From JALSNL01 sp036479585 (GTDB taxonomy: Bacteria > Bacteroidota > Ignavibacteria > Ignavibacteriales > Melioribacteraceae), in contig OZ245062.1 of assembly GCA_965224785.1 (NCBI GenBank), positions 1,922,001 to 1,986,000 of the forward strand: DNA of 64,000 bases, in the 5' to 3' direction. This document shows positions 18,621 to 27,846 of the stretch, one piece after another; the stretch's first letter is position 1, and each line of letters starts with the position of its first letter. Position numbers and translations under genes: made by a program. Below the pieces are notes generated by a model. It worked only from the letters and a program-made list of their open reading frames with translations. It did no database searches and was not told where the DNA came from.

Positions 18621-19777
18621 TTAGTTTCCTTTTGGTAATTTAAAGGTTTTACGGAAACATTTCCAAAAGTAGCATTTATATGATGAGCTAATAGAGCAAA
18701 TGCACCTTTTCTATTTGCATTTCTACTCACTTGAGTTATACTGAATTTCCAATCAGCTGGTTCATCTTCACTTTCCATCCAAATTTTAAAACTATACTTA
18801 GTAATCCCCTGCTGCTCAAGGGGAATCTCTGACAATTTATTTTTTTTATCTCCATTTTTTGGATGAATCCAATTTTCCCATATTACTTCACCTTTTGGAA
18901 CTTCGGTTAATGTTTCACATCTCATCTTCATAATATATGGTACATTAGTTTCAACGAGATATTCTTCATTATGTAATCTTGCATCAGAAAAACCAGAATA
19001 GAATTGAATACGTGGAATTCCTTTATTCCATCTTAACCATCCAATACTGCCAAAAGGTTGATAGCCATGTTTTGGTTGCTTGGTTATAAATTTTCTATGA
19101 CCGCCATTGATATGACCAGTAAACTTTAACAAAATACCGAGACCGTTTCTAAATCTTTTATCGCCTTCGGGTTTATCAATATTGTTTATGGTTACAGGCA
19201 CAGTTACTTCATAGTCTTGCCAGCTTTTATCACCAATTAAAAATATTCTGTCGTAACCAGAATGAACTGTTCTTAAACCATTTTTTTCAATAACCCACTC
19301 GCCATCAACATACTGCCCAACATCTTGCGGATTGTCAACTTTTGCCCAATCAATTTCAACAGGTAAAGGATAATTTTTAGAAGAGAACTTTTCCAGTGAA
19401 ACTAGAATAGAATCACTCTTCCCTTTTACATCCTCTGTCTTTAGAAGTATGTTATTCATTCCTTCATTTAGTTTTTCTATCGGAATATCTGCATTAAAAA
19501 AACCATTCCCTGCGTTGCGTCTATAACCAAAGCGTCCTCTGGCAATAGATAGCTCTACATTAAGAGAATTATTTAGCGAATAGTGAAGTGAAATAATTGA
19601 ATCGTTTTCAGTTACTTCACCCATTAAGTTAAAGTCATCTTGAGCATCTCCAAGGTTACCTACTTTTTGGTGAAGTCCATGCCACACACGAATAACAGAT
19701 TTACTTTGTTGCTCTTTACATTGCAGCGAAACGATTCCAATCAATATGATAAGTAAAACTTGTTTTATATTATTCAT
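18617..19777 (-). CDS. Lipoprotein with ConA/LamG-like sandwich, function unknown
   Basis: 386 residues. The signal peptide ends GIVSLQC, a plausible lipobox. The first part (residues 25-125) has alternating short strands (RVWHGLHQKVG, GRFGYRRNAG, ADIPIEKLNEGMN), Ig-like. The second part has SWQDYEVTVPVTINN, NGLGILLKFTGH, PFGSIGWLRW, YIMKMRCETL, YSFKIWMESEDEPADW and ending INATFGNVSVKPL. This is the strand order of a concanavalin-like fold related to LamG and DUF1080 domains. No catalytic residue can be named. It is translationally coupled to the downstream paralogue gene and 27 bases after the GH172 gene, which suggests joint action on the same glycan. Confidence 0.72.
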   Translation of the reverse strand: MNNIKQVLLIILIGIVSLQCKEQQSKSVIRVWHGLHQKVGNLGDAQDDFNLMGEVTENDSIISLHYSLNNSLNVELSIARGRFGYRRNAGNGFFNADIPIEKLNEGMNNILLKTEDVKGKSDSILVSLEKFSSKNYPLPVEIDWAKVDNPQDVGQYVDGEWVIEKNGLRTVHSGYDRIFLIGDKSWQDYEVTVPVTINNIDKPEGDKRFRNGLGILLKFTGHINGGHRKFITKQPKHGYQPFGSIGWLRWNKGIPRIQFYSGFSDARLHNEEYLVETNVPYIMKMRCETLTEVPKGEVIWENWIHPKNGDKKNKLSEIPLEQQGITKYSFKIWMESEDEPADWKFSITQVSRNANRKGAFALLAHHINATFGNVSVKPLNYQKETK

Positions 19778-19804
19778 TTTTCACTATAACTCTTAGTATT
19801 AGAA

Positions 19805-20953
19805 CTACCTTATTTCTAAATAGTCAGTATCTGGTAATTTGGGAAATTTTGAATGAGGCTCTGTTTGATACCAATAAGCAACCGAAGCAATATCATCTTG
19901 CAATGGTAAATATCGTTTTCCTGTTCTCCATCCTAACGCTTGCATTGTAATTTTTAAATCTTTTTTAAATCTTACTGGATCAGTTATATGCCAGCGATAC
20001 ATTCCATACCTTTTTAAACCACGATCTTTATTTGTGAAAAATCCAGCATAAGGAGTTGTGTATTCTGTAGTCTCATTTTTTCCATTTTTATTTTTCACAT
20101 AAAAGTTATACGAACCGCAGAAATAATCCTCTGTACCAGTACCACAAATTGTGGGATACTCTTTATCCCCATCCATATAAAACTTTATTTCTCCTTCGCC
20201 CCACCATCCCCAATTATTAGATTGCCAAGCCATATAAGTTCCAACGTATTGTCCTTGACCTTTTATTCCATCTACAATTGTATAAACTTCTTTGTACGGT
20301 AAAGGGTTTACTCTTCTAAATTGTGCGTGGAAATAAGCTTCATCTTTAGGAATATCTGTTAAAGTGTAATCTATTTGGAAATATAATTTCATTTTATTTG
20401 CAGATATATTTTCCATTGTGATTTTACATTTTTTTCTAAAAGGCATTACCCAGTATGAATTAAAAGCACTACCAGGATTTACGCAAACTGGTAACGATGA
20501 AATCTGTTCATAACCATACGCCGCAGCAAAAAAATCACCGACTGGAACTTCTACAGAAGGTTCTGTTTCATCATCCCAATAAAATCTTAAAATGGAATGT
20601 CTCCAATTTCCCGTTGGTGTCATCCAGATATGTTGAATTGCTCCGGAGCCTTCAATCTCGGCAAGCACAAAAGTTTCATTAGGTTCAATATGTATAAAAG
20701 GGTTCAACTTCCATCCAACCCCTAACTCTCTTCCAGCCTTTGCGGCAGTACCATTTTCAAGAGTTGCCATTCCACCTTTGCCTTTTTCACCAGTAGGATT
20801 TTCTGGACTTATTGAGCGAGTTTCAGCTTTAGAAAGTTTTGAAAGATTACCCAAATTAGTATTCAATCCATTAAAAGAATTCTGGGCAAAAAGGATGGAA
20901 CTTAACAACAAAAAAAATATTATAATTCTAATTTTTATATCTTCAAAAAACAT
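19805..20953 (-). CDS. GH172 (DUF2961) glycosidase, exported
   Basis: 382 residues with a signal peptide (IIIFFLLLSSILFAQ). DUF2961 hallmarks are present: KGKGGMATLENGTAAKAGRELG, EGSGAIQHIWMTP, ILRFYWDDETEPSVEVPVGDFF, NSYWVMPF, and GTGTEDYFCG at residues 271-280, followed by the WHITDPVRF strand. GH172 enzymes act on furanosides (alpha-D-fructofuranosidase/difructose-anhydride synthase and exo-alpha-D-arabinofuranosidases); the Glu in GTGTED is, as I recall, an active-site acid. A GGAGG site precedes ATG 20953. The enzyme would work in the periplasm or outside. Family is secure; the particular furanoside is unknown. Confidence 0.9.
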   Translation of the reverse strand: MFFEDIKIRIIIFFLLLSSILFAQNSFNGLNTNLGNLSKLSKAETRSISPENPTGEKGKGGMATLENGTAAKAGRELGVGWKLNPFIHIEPNETFVLAEIEGSGAIQHIWMTPTGNWRHSILRFYWDDETEPSVEVPVGDFFAAAYGYEQISSLPVCVNPGSAFNSYWVMPFRKKCKITMENISANKMKLYFQIDYTLTDIPKDEAYFHAQFRRVNPLPYKEVYTIVDGIKGQGQYVGTYMAWQSNNWGWWGEGEIKFYMDGDKEYPTICGTGTEDYFCGSYNFYVKNKNGKNETTEYTTPYAGFFTNKDRGLKRYGMYRWHITDPVRFKKDLKITMQALGWRTGKRYLPLQDDIASVAYWYQTEPHSKFPKLPDTDYLEIR

Positions 20954-20974
20954 TTAACCTCCAATTAGTTAAGC

Positions 20975-21922
20975 TTATTTTAACATAAAACTTTTTCTAA
21001 TAAAATCTCCAATTACAGAATGCTCATCCGTTTCTAAAAAACCAATCGAGAAAGTTTGAGGAACACAATCTAAATATGAATTAGCTTTCTCTCTTCCAAA
21101 ACCAAAAACTGTCATACTTTTTCTCATTTGATAAAATTTATCTGGGAAATCATCATCTTCATGATGATATAAGAATAAGGATCGCTCAATATTTTTATCT
21201 CCAAATGCAATCCATTCTAAATCTGGAATATCCCCTTCATGATTAGTAGTCATAGGTGTTTTGTTAGTTACATCAGAAGTCATCCACCAATCTGAATCTT
21301 CGTAAGATCCACCGGGGGTTCCTTCGTAAAGTATCCAATATTTATAATTATCAGGCATCTTCGTCATTGTAAAAGTGGCATGAGTTAAATAGAAGTCCCA
21401 ACGACATTCCCAAGTTCCATTTGATGAGAGACCAGTAATAGAAACTTTATCATTATCAATACTTACAACCTTACTTGTAGATAATTCTGTTCCACTATTT
21501 AAAGGATGAAAAAAATTTCCATCTTGTCTAAAAACTGCATTGGGAATTCCACGATACTCGCCTTTTGCTTTTGTTCCCTTTATTGGAGAAAAACTAATCC
21601 AGTCATTACCATCATTATCAATTAAACTAGAAATACCGAAGCCTTGTTTTTCAAGGTAATATGTTGCTGAAGGTGTTTCAATTTTGTAACAAGGAAGATT
21701 ACTTGCTGATTCGTCTTTACTATCTTTTGTAAATTTTATTTCTCCAATGTTTAGATTTGTTGTACTAGAATCTGCAAGAAAGTTTGATGTTTTTTCATAT
21801 TTGTTACAGCTTGTTGTTAATACTTGAATTAGAAATAATAGTATTAAACTAAAATAAATTATTCTAGAATGGAGACTGTTTTCATATTGCTCAATAGAAT
21901 ATAAATTAAATATTTTTTTCAT
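20975..21922 (-). CDS. Conserved lipoprotein of unknown function (beta-rich)
   Basis: 315 residues; signal peptide with lipobox LTTSC near residue 39. The mature part reads TPSATYYLEKQGFGISSLID, then EYRGIPNAVFRQDGNFFHP, TWECRWDFYLTHATFTMTK, KYWILYEGTPGGSYEDSDWW and IGDFIRKSF at the end. I know this pattern from uncharacterised proteins of Planctomycetes and related glycan degraders; it has no assigned function. The repeated strands suggest a galactose-mutarotase-like or lyase-like sandwich. It is the first gene of the run that continues into GH172, so it likely handles the same substrate. No catalytic residues can be proposed with confidence. Confidence 0.72.
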   Translation of the reverse strand: MKKIFNLYSIEQYENSLHSRIIYFSLILLFLIQVLTTSCNKYEKTSNFLADSSTTNLNIGEIKFTKDSKDESASNLPCYKIETPSATYYLEKQGFGISSLIDNDGNDWISFSPIKGTKAKGEYRGIPNAVFRQDGNFFHPLNSGTELSTSKVVSIDNDKVSITGLSSNGTWECRWDFYLTHATFTMTKMPDNYKYWILYEGTPGGSYEDSDWWMTSDVTNKTPMTTNHEGDIPDLEWIAFGDKNIERSLFLYHHEDDDFPDKFYQMRKSMTVFGFGREKANSYLDCVPQTFSIGFLETDEHSVIGDFIRKSFMLK

Positions 21923-21997
21923 ATAAAGAAGTGTCCTTAATAAATATTATTGACTTAATTTGTAAACTGTCTTCTACTTAAAGTGATGATAAATATT

Positions 21998-23191
21998 TTA
22001 ATTTAATCCTTCTAAAAATATTTTTATTTCTTCTAAGAACTGTGCTGCTAAAGCTCCGTCAACTGCTCTGTGGTCACTTGCTAAAGTAAGAGTTAAAATA
22101 TCTCTAACTCCAAATGTACTTTCTGTTAATGGTACAACTTTTTTAACAGCCTTCCCAACTCCAAGTATAGCAGCCTCTGGTGGATTTATTATTGGAATAA
22201 ATTTATCAACAGCAAACATTCCTAAATTGCTTATTGTAAAAGTTCCTGGTGCGTGTAATTTCAGAATTCCTTTCTTAGCACCTTGTGCAATTTCTTTACT
22301 TACCTTACTAATTTCAGTAATACTTTTTTTATCAGCTTTTTCTATGACTGGAACAATCAGACCGTCTTCAACAGAAACAGCTACTCCAATATTTATTTCA
22401 CTCTTAATTGTCAACTGAGTTTTCTCAACGTGAACATTCATCTTAGGATATTTTACTAAAGCTTTTGATACAGACATTACTAAAATATCGTTAACAGATA
22501 TTTTAGTTTCTTTCTCTAAACTGTTATTTTTTTCTTGTCTCCATTGCAACATGTTAGTTACATCAACATCTAGAAATAAATAGAAATGAGGAATGTTTTG
22601 TTTACTTTCTACTAATCGGTTGGCAATTGTTTGACGCATCTTTGAGTAGATAACAATTTCATCTTTGGATGAAACTGATTTACTTTTATTATCATCTTGA
22701 TTTTCTGAAGAGCCACTCTCAACTATCTTTAATATATCTTCTTTAACAATACGTCCGTTTGGCCCACTGCCAACAACTGTACCAAGGTCAATATTATTTT
22801 CTTTTGCCATTCGTTTTACAACTGGTGTGGCAAATATTTTACCTGATGTTGATTTAGTTTGCTCTACATTTTTTTCTACTTCTTTTGTTTCTACAGTTTC
22901 TAATTCAGAATCAGATTTCTTTGATTCGCTATTAAATTCTTCAAATTCTTCTCCTGCTTCGCCAATGTAAGCAATGGGTTCTAATACTTTTGCTTCATCT
23001 CCAACTTCATATAATAATTTTAGAACTGTTCCAGATTCAAATGCTTCAACTTCAAATGATGCTTTATCTGAATCGACAACAGCAATAATATCACCCTTAT
23101 TAATTGTATCATTTTCCTTAACACACCATTCTGATATTACTGCAGTTTCAATGTCTTGTCCAACTACAGGCATATTAATCGGCTTTGCCAT
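21998..23191 (-). CDS. 2-oxoacid dehydrogenase E2 (dihydrolipoyl acyltransferase)
   Basis: 397 residues. One lipoyl domain (residues 1-75) carries the lipoyl Lys43 in VDSDKASFEVEAF. A charged linker follows, then a peripheral subunit-binding domain (ATPVVKRMAKENNIDL with GPNGRIVKEDI, about 118-155), and the catalytic domain ending SDHRAVDGALAAQFLEE, with His374 and Asp378 of the HxxxDG motif. It transfers the acyl group from lipoate to CoA in the cytoplasm. It is third in the order E1-alpha, E1-beta, E2. No E3 gene is in the window, so dihydrolipoamide dehydrogenase must be encoded elsewhere. Pyruvate or acetoin are the likeliest substrates. Confidence 0.93.
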   Translation of the reverse strand: MAKPINMPVVGQDIETAVISEWCVKENDTINKGDIIAVVDSDKASFEVEAFESGTVLKLLYEVGDEAKVLEPIAYIGEAGEEFEEFNSESKKSDSELETVETKEVEKNVEQTKSTSGKIFATPVVKRMAKENNIDLGTVVGSGPNGRIVKEDILKIVESGSSENQDDNKSKSVSSKDEIVIYSKMRQTIANRLVESKQNIPHFYLFLDVDVTNMLQWRQEKNNSLEKETKISVNDILVMSVSKALVKYPKMNVHVEKTQLTIKSEINIGVAVSVEDGLIVPVIEKADKKSITEISKVSKEIAQGAKKGILKLHAPGTFTISNLGMFAVDKFIPIINPPEAAILGVGKAVKKVVPLTESTFGVRDILTLTLASDHRAVDGALAAQFLEEIKIFLEGLN

Positions 23192-23217
23192 AAAAATATT
23201 CCTTTATATTTTTTTTC

Positions 23218-24204
23218 TTATCTATTTAACGTTTCTTTAACAGCAGCAATTATATCATCTTCTAATGGGACTAGATTTTTTTCGAGATTGAGATTAAAAG
23301 GAACTGGTGAATTTAATCCAGCAACTATATTAACCGGAGCATTCAGATAATCAAATGCTTCTTCTTGAATAATTGATGAAATATCTGAGGCTACTCCTCC
23401 ACGCCTTATTGCTTCTTGCACAATAATAACATGTTCTGTTTTTTTAACTGATTCAAGAATTGCTTCTTTATCCAACGGAACTAATGTTCTTGGGTCAAGG
23501 ACTTCTACACTAATTCCTTCTGCTTCTAATTTTTTAGCGGCGGCTAATGAACGGGGAATCATGTTTGACCAAGCAATTATTGTTATATCAGTTCCTTCTT
23601 TTTTTATGTCAGCTTTTCCAAACTCAATTACATATTCTTCATCTGGAACGTAACCTTTATTCATATAAAGTTGTTTGTGTTCTAGAAAAATTACAGGGTC
23701 ATTTTCTCTAATAGCAGATTTTAGCAATCCTTTTGCATCATAAGGTGTGGAAGGCATTACTACTTTTAAACCAGGTATATGATAAAAAATTGCTTCTAAA
23801 CTTTGCGAATGTTGAGCAGCTAATCCATTACCAACTCCACCTTGCGTACGTAATACTAACGGTACTCTTCCAGTTCCACCAGTCATAAATTTAAACTTTG
23901 CAGCTTGGTTTACTAGTTGATCAAGTATCAACATTGTAAAATCAATAAATAGAATTTCTACAATTGGACGCATACCAGTAATTGCAGCTCCAACACCAGC
24001 ACCAGTAAAACTTGCTTCTGAAATTGGTGTATCAATTACACGAGAAGCTCCAAACTCTTTTAATAAATCTACAGTTACCTTAAACGATCCGCCACGTTCA
24101 GCAATCCCTTCTCCCATTATGAAAACAGTATCATCAGCTCTCATTTCTTCAAATAGAGCTTGGTTCAATGCTTCTCTATACATAATTTCTTTTTTTTCTG
24201 ACAT
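23218..24204 (-). CDS. 2-oxoacid dehydrogenase E1 beta subunit
   Basis: 328 residues from ATG 24204, chosen because GGAGGGATATTA lies just before it and the stop of the E1-alpha gene (24206) is one base away. Motifs: MYREALNQALFEEM, GEGIAERGGSFKVT, DTPISEASFTGAGVGAA, LRTQGGVGNGLAAQHSQSLE and EVLDPRTLVPLD, all typical of pyruvate/acetoin/branched-chain E1-beta. With E1-alpha it decarboxylates the 2-oxoacid on thiamine diphosphate and reductively acylates the E2 lipoyl arm. Confidence 0.93.
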   Translation of the reverse strand: MSEKKEIMYREALNQALFEEMRADDTVFIMGEGIAERGGSFKVTVDLLKEFGASRVIDTPISEASFTGAGVGAAITGMRPIVEILFIDFTMLILDQLVNQAAKFKFMTGGTGRVPLVLRTQGGVGNGLAAQHSQSLEAIFYHIPGLKVVMPSTPYDAKGLLKSAIRENDPVIFLEHKQLYMNKGYVPDEEYVIEFGKADIKKEGTDITIIAWSNMIPRSLAAAKKLEAEGISVEVLDPRTLVPLDKEAILESVKKTEHVIIVQEAIRRGGVASDISSIIQEEAFDYLNAPVNIVAGLNSPVPFNLNLEKNLVPLEDDIIAAVKETLNR

Positions 24205-24205
24205 A

Positions 24206-25165
24206 TTAATATCCCTCCACAAATTGCAAGAACTCTTTATCTGTCATTTCTGGGCTTTCTTTTGCAAACTCTATACTATCTTCAATTTCTTTTTCTACTT
24301 CTGATTCTATTTTTTTAACTTCTTCTTCCGTAAAACCACCAGTTTCAATTAAATATTTACGACCATAATTGATTGGATCTTTTGACATATAATAGTCTAA
24401 TTTTTCTTTTGGCAAATAAAGTCCTGGATCATTAACATGATGCCCGCTATGTCTAAAAGTAACTGCTTCAATTAAAACAGGCCCTTTCCCTTCTCTACAA
24501 AGTTTAACTGCTTCTTGTGTTTTTTCAAAAACTTCAAAAATATTATTACCATCTATTTTACTACTTATAACTCCTAAACTAGTACCTCGTTTATACAAAT
24601 CAGTTTCTCTAGATGATTCTGATATGGGAGTTGAAACGGCATATTGATTATTTTCAACTACAAGTATAAAGGGAAGATCCCAAGTTGCAGCTAAATTTAA
24701 AGCTTCTGAAAAAACTCCATTATTTGTTGAACCATCAGATGCAAATGTAACGGTAACTCTATCTTCTCCTCTAATTTTAGCACCTAATGCAGCACCTACA
24801 CCAATTGGAATTCCCGCACCAACAATTCCATTTGCACCTAAATTACCATTAGCAATATCAGCAATATGCATTGAGCCACCCATTCCCTTACAATAGCCAT
24901 CTTTCTTACCTAACAATTCAGAAATCATCCTATTAATTTTCGCTCCATGAGCAATACAATGTCCATGCCCTCTATGGGTACTAGCTATATAATCTTTCTC
25001 ACTAAGTGCTGAACAAACACCAACTGCAATTGCCTCTTCCCCAAGGTAAGGATGAAAATATCCTCGAATTAACCCTTGACGATACAGCTTGATACATTCC
25101 GTCTCAAATACACGAATTGTGTAAAGAGTTTTGTACACATTCTGTAAGAATTCCTTTGAATACAT
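24206..25165 (-). CDS. 2-oxoacid dehydrogenase E1 alpha subunit
   Basis: 319 residues. Motifs: RVFETECIKLYRQGLIRGYFH, GEEAIAVGVCSAL, STHRGHGHCIAHGA, GKKDGYCKGMGGSMHIAD, GIVGAGIPIGVGAALG, and the thiamine-diphosphate/Mg motif FASDGSTNNG...VENNQYAVSTP. The motif normally begins GDG; here the first Gly is Ser (SDG), while Asp and Asn ligands are kept. The overall pattern is closest to the pyruvate/acetoin class. AAAGGAAAAG precedes ATG 25165. A 387-base gap upstream marks this as the first gene of its operon. Confidence 0.92.
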   Translation of the reverse strand: MYSKEFLQNVYKTLYTIRVFETECIKLYRQGLIRGYFHPYLGEEAIAVGVCSALSEKDYIASTHRGHGHCIAHGAKINRMISELLGKKDGYCKGMGGSMHIADIANGNLGANGIVGAGIPIGVGAALGAKIRGEDRVTVTFASDGSTNNGVFSEALNLAATWDLPFILVVENNQYAVSTPISESSRETDLYKRGTSLGVISSKIDGNNIFEVFEKTQEAVKLCREGKGPVLIEAVTFRHSGHHVNDPGLYLPKEKLDYYMSKDPINYGRKYLIETGGFTEEEVKKIESEVEKEIEDSIEFAKESPEMTDKEFLQFVEGY

Positions 25166-25552
25166 ATACTTTTCCTTTGAATTTTAATCGTACACTTTTC
25201 TATTCAGATTTATTAGAAATTAAAACATTTATCTACTATATATAGACTATTCTATCCAAGTAGAACAAATCGATATTAAACTTTGTGTATTAACGCACTA
25301 AGTTAGGAAATAGAATTCTCTTTGTCAACCAATTTTATATTAATTCTATGAAACTAGACTGCCAGACAATTATTGCAATCGTATGGAGAAATGAAATTAA
25401 CTTTGGAAGGATTTTGATAAGTATTTATATTTGATTACTTGTAGTTCAATAATACTTTATTATTGAACTACATATCACTATGACATAGAAACCTTTTAAT
25501 AAAAATATCTTGTTGTTCCATACTTATATGAAATAAGAACAAGAAAATAATT
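25166..25552. other. Intergenic region upstream of the E1-alpha operon
   Basis: 387 bases without a gene. It holds a strong hairpin (25440-25472) nearer the symporter operon and, by position, the promoter of the 2-oxoacid dehydrogenase operon. I could not identify a convincing -35/-10 pair. A degenerate relative of the operator-like decamer (GCAATCGTATGG, 25374-25385) is present but too divergent to rely on. Confidence 0.5.
25440..25472 (-). terminator. Perfect 15-bp hairpin, likely terminator of the symporter operon
   Basis: TGTAGTTCAATAATA (25440-25454) pairs perfectly with TATTATTGAACTACA (25458-25472) across a 3-base loop. It lies 80 bases past the end of the small membrane-protein gene. 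No run of T follows on either strand, so the terminator role is inferred from stem strength and position. Confidence 0.55.
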
Positions 25553-25684
25553 TTATTTACCCAAGTTCCTCAACATCTCTTTCAACTCGCCGAGTCCTTT
25601 ATAAATAACTTTTACTGACATATATGCAAACGATATTGTTGAAAAGATAATTACTGCTGCCCAAATATATTCACCTGTTTTCAT
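25553..25684 (-). CDS. Small single-pass membrane protein coupled to the SSS symporter
   Basis: 43 residues, starting MKTGEYIWAAVIIFSTISFAY and ending LKEMLRNLGK. There is one predicted transmembrane helix (about residues 7-23) followed by a short amphipathic basic tail. The ATG overlaps the TAA stop of the symporter gene (TAATG), and GGAGAG lies 8-9 bases upstream, which strongly argues for real, coupled translation. I know no family name. By context it may be a small accessory subunit of the symporter, as other secondary carriers have. Size makes it easy to miss in automated annotation. Confidence 0.7.
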   Translation of the reverse strand: MKTGEYIWAAVIIFSTISFAYMSVKVIYKGLGELKEMLRNLGK

Positions 25685-27159
25685 TATACACTCTCCGCTT
25701 CTACTTTGGGTTGAAAAATATTTTGAATTGTTGAACCAAGTAACATACCAATTACTGAGACTACGAATCCGCCCCAGCCAATTTCAGAAGCATAGTCTTG
25801 AACTTCGGTTGGCCAAATTAAATATAGCATTGGCAAAATTGCTCCAAAAGTAATTGCTAAATATGCACCTAATGTTCTTGATTTTTTCCAGTAAATTCCA
25901 AACGCTACACAAATTAGAACTCCCGGGATAAACAACATACCAGTCATATTTAGATAAAAATAAAGAAGTCCTTCCATCTCGTGAAAGAGCGACCACCAAA
26001 TAATAAATATCATAACACCCGCCATAGTAATTCTACTTACTAGTAATTGTGTTTTCGAATCCAATTCCTTCTTTGTTACCATTGTTACAACACTTCCAAT
26101 AATATCTTGAGAAACAACTGAGCTCCACGATAGCAAGTAACTTGCATAAGTGGACATTGATGCAGCAAGCAGTGCAGCAAATATTATCCCCAACAATCCT
26201 GATGGAATAATTTCCACAAGTAATAGTGGCAAAGCTTCAAGCGAGTCGATCTCCGTACCTACAACAGCTATAGCCATAATTCCCCAAAGTATTGGCATAA
26301 TTGCTCGTGATAGAAATAGAAGGCCTGACCAAGTATAAATTTTCTGTCCGGTTTTTGCATCTTTAGATGAAAACAATCTCATTGAAATTGCTTGCCAACC
26401 TACAAGTAGTGCAACCCAAAGAAGAATTTGCCAAACTAAAAAACCAAATCCAAATTGTCCTTCCATTATGGATGGAGAAAACGGATTCATTCCTTTTTCT
26501 CCATATTCTTTTGTAACAGCAGTAACAATATTTCCCCATCCAATATGGAAAACTCCATAGATAGTAATAAATAACATTCCAAAACTAAGGAGTACATATT
26601 GAATGTAATTTGTTACAATTACTGAAACCATTCCACCAACAGCTGTATAAAATAACACTACAGTTAACATAACAACCATTGTTACCAGCAAATAATCTTT
26701 TGGAATGCCAGTTACAATATTTATAAAATTTGCTTCCACTCCAGGGAAAACTCCAAAGTTTAAGATCCCTCCAATAGCCATAATAATTCCGATATAAAGT
26801 CTTACGCCATTGCTAAATTTTCGAGAAAAGAATTCGGGTATTGTACTAAGCTTCATTTCAAGTAAAGGCTTAATAATAAAACCGGTTTTACCTAAAAAGA
26901 TATAAGCAATAACGGGAGGGAACGCAACTATAAGTGCTGCAAACCCAGACTTGAACCCAAGCTCTGCATAATACACATAAGTGATCATTCCAATTTCTGT
27001 ACACATTAAAGAAAGTAAACCGAGATGAAACTTCATTGATCTTCCAGCAACTAAAAAATTATCAATTCCTTTTACATATTTTTTAACAAGTGTACCAGAA
27101 AAGAAAATTAGAATAAGATATGCAACAACTACAATTATATCGAATATAGATAGATTCAC
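25684..27159 (-). CDS. Sodium:solute symporter (SSS family)
   Basis: 491 residues, about 13 transmembrane helices. SSS features: FLVAGRSMKFHLGLLSLMCTEIG in the first helices, FYTAVGGMVSVIVTNYIQYVLL (helix 5 region) and ASMSTYASYLLSWSSVVSQDI (the Na2-site helix, normally SSxDS). The start is GTG at 27159 with GAGGTAATCT before it. It likely imports a sugar or sugar acid with Na+ across the inner membrane. It is followed by a coupled 43-residue membrane protein and preceded by the CBM9-like, sugar kinase and nucleotidyltransferase genes, which suggests that its substrate is the sugar phosphorylated by that kinase. Confidence 0.9.
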   Translation of the reverse strand: MNLSIFDIIVVVAYLILIFFSGTLVKKYVKGIDNFLVAGRSMKFHLGLLSLMCTEIGMITYVYYAELGFKSGFAALIVAFPPVIAYIFLGKTGFIIKPLLEMKLSTIPEFFSRKFSNGVRLYIGIIMAIGGILNFGVFPGVEANFINIVTGIPKDYLLVTMVVMLTVVLFYTAVGGMVSVIVTNYIQYVLLSFGMLFITIYGVFHIGWGNIVTAVTKEYGEKGMNPFSPSIMEGQFGFGFLVWQILLWVALLVGWQAISMRLFSSKDAKTGQKIYTWSGLLFLSRAIMPILWGIMAIAVVGTEIDSLEALPLLLVEIIPSGLLGIIFAALLAASMSTYASYLLSWSSVVSQDIIGSVVTMVTKKELDSKTQLLVSRITMAGVMIFIIWWSLFHEMEGLLYFYLNMTGMLFIPGVLICVAFGIYWKKSRTLGAYLAITFGAILPMLYLIWPTEVQDYASEIGWGGFVVSVIGMLLGSTIQNIFQPKVEAESV

Positions 27160-27189
27160 AGATTACCTCAATGGTTAAATTTTACTATT

Positions 27190-27843
27190 TTACAAAAACA
27201 TTAAATTTCCAAAATAATTTGGTAGATGGAAATTTGGTTTTTTAGAAATTATATTATTCCAAGTTCCATAATGCTCATACTTGGTATCATCTCCGCATTT
27301 ATATAAGTTACCTTTTGCCGCGTTAGAATTAAACTTTAATTTATAATTATTTTCAAAAATACTAAACGGAATTTTACAAAAAACTTCCCAGTTATTATTT
27401 CCATAAGTGCCAACAATTGGTTTCTTAATTGTTGACCTAATTTCAATTTTATTTACATCATCTTCTGCTAAAACTTTTCTATTCCCAATTGCACCAAAGC
27501 CAACATACATTGTACCTATTGCGTTTACCTCAAAGTTAAAATACTCATTTGTTTCATTTGGGAATAAGTTAACAAAAAATTCGACACAACTATCTTTGTA
27601 AACTGGATCATTTATTTTAGTGTATGTAGTAGTTATTTCCTTTTCATGAGCATTGAAATAAACAAACAAATATTTATCTGAATAACAAATTTTAGCTTCT
27701 ACTTTTGGTTCGTATTTGTTATTCATCCACAAATAATTATCAATTACTAATGAAGGAATTTCATTCCAGAAATTCGGATCATCAAATTCTGTTTCCTTAC
27801 CTTTAACTTTTTGAATATGATATTCTTTGTCTTTCAATTTCAC
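27190..27843 (-). CDS. CBM9-like domain protein without signal peptide
   Basis: 217 residues from a GTG start at 27843, three bases after the kinase gene (TAATAAGTG). FDDPNFWNEIPSLVIDNYLW, EAKICYSDKYLFVYFNAHE, DPVYKDSCVEFFVNLFP, YFNFEVNAIGTMYVGFGA and NNWEVFCKIPF are the strand signature of family-9-like carbohydrate-binding (DOMON-like) domains. There is no signal peptide, which is odd for a carbohydrate-binding domain and suggests a cytoplasmic role or loss of secretion. Ligand unknown. It lies between the sugar kinase and symporter genes of the same operon. Confidence 0.78.
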   Translation of the reverse strand: MKLKDKEYHIQKVKGKETEFDDPNFWNEIPSLVIDNYLWMNNKYEPKVEAKICYSDKYLFVYFNAHEKEITTTYTKINDPVYKDSCVEFFVNLFPNETNEYFNFEVNAIGTMYVGFGAIGNRKVLAEDDVNKIEIRSTIKKPIVGTYGNNNWEVFCKIPFSIFENNYKLKFNSNAAKGNLYKCGDDTKYEHYGTWNNIISKKPNFHLPNYFGNLMFL

Positions 27844-27846
27844 TTA

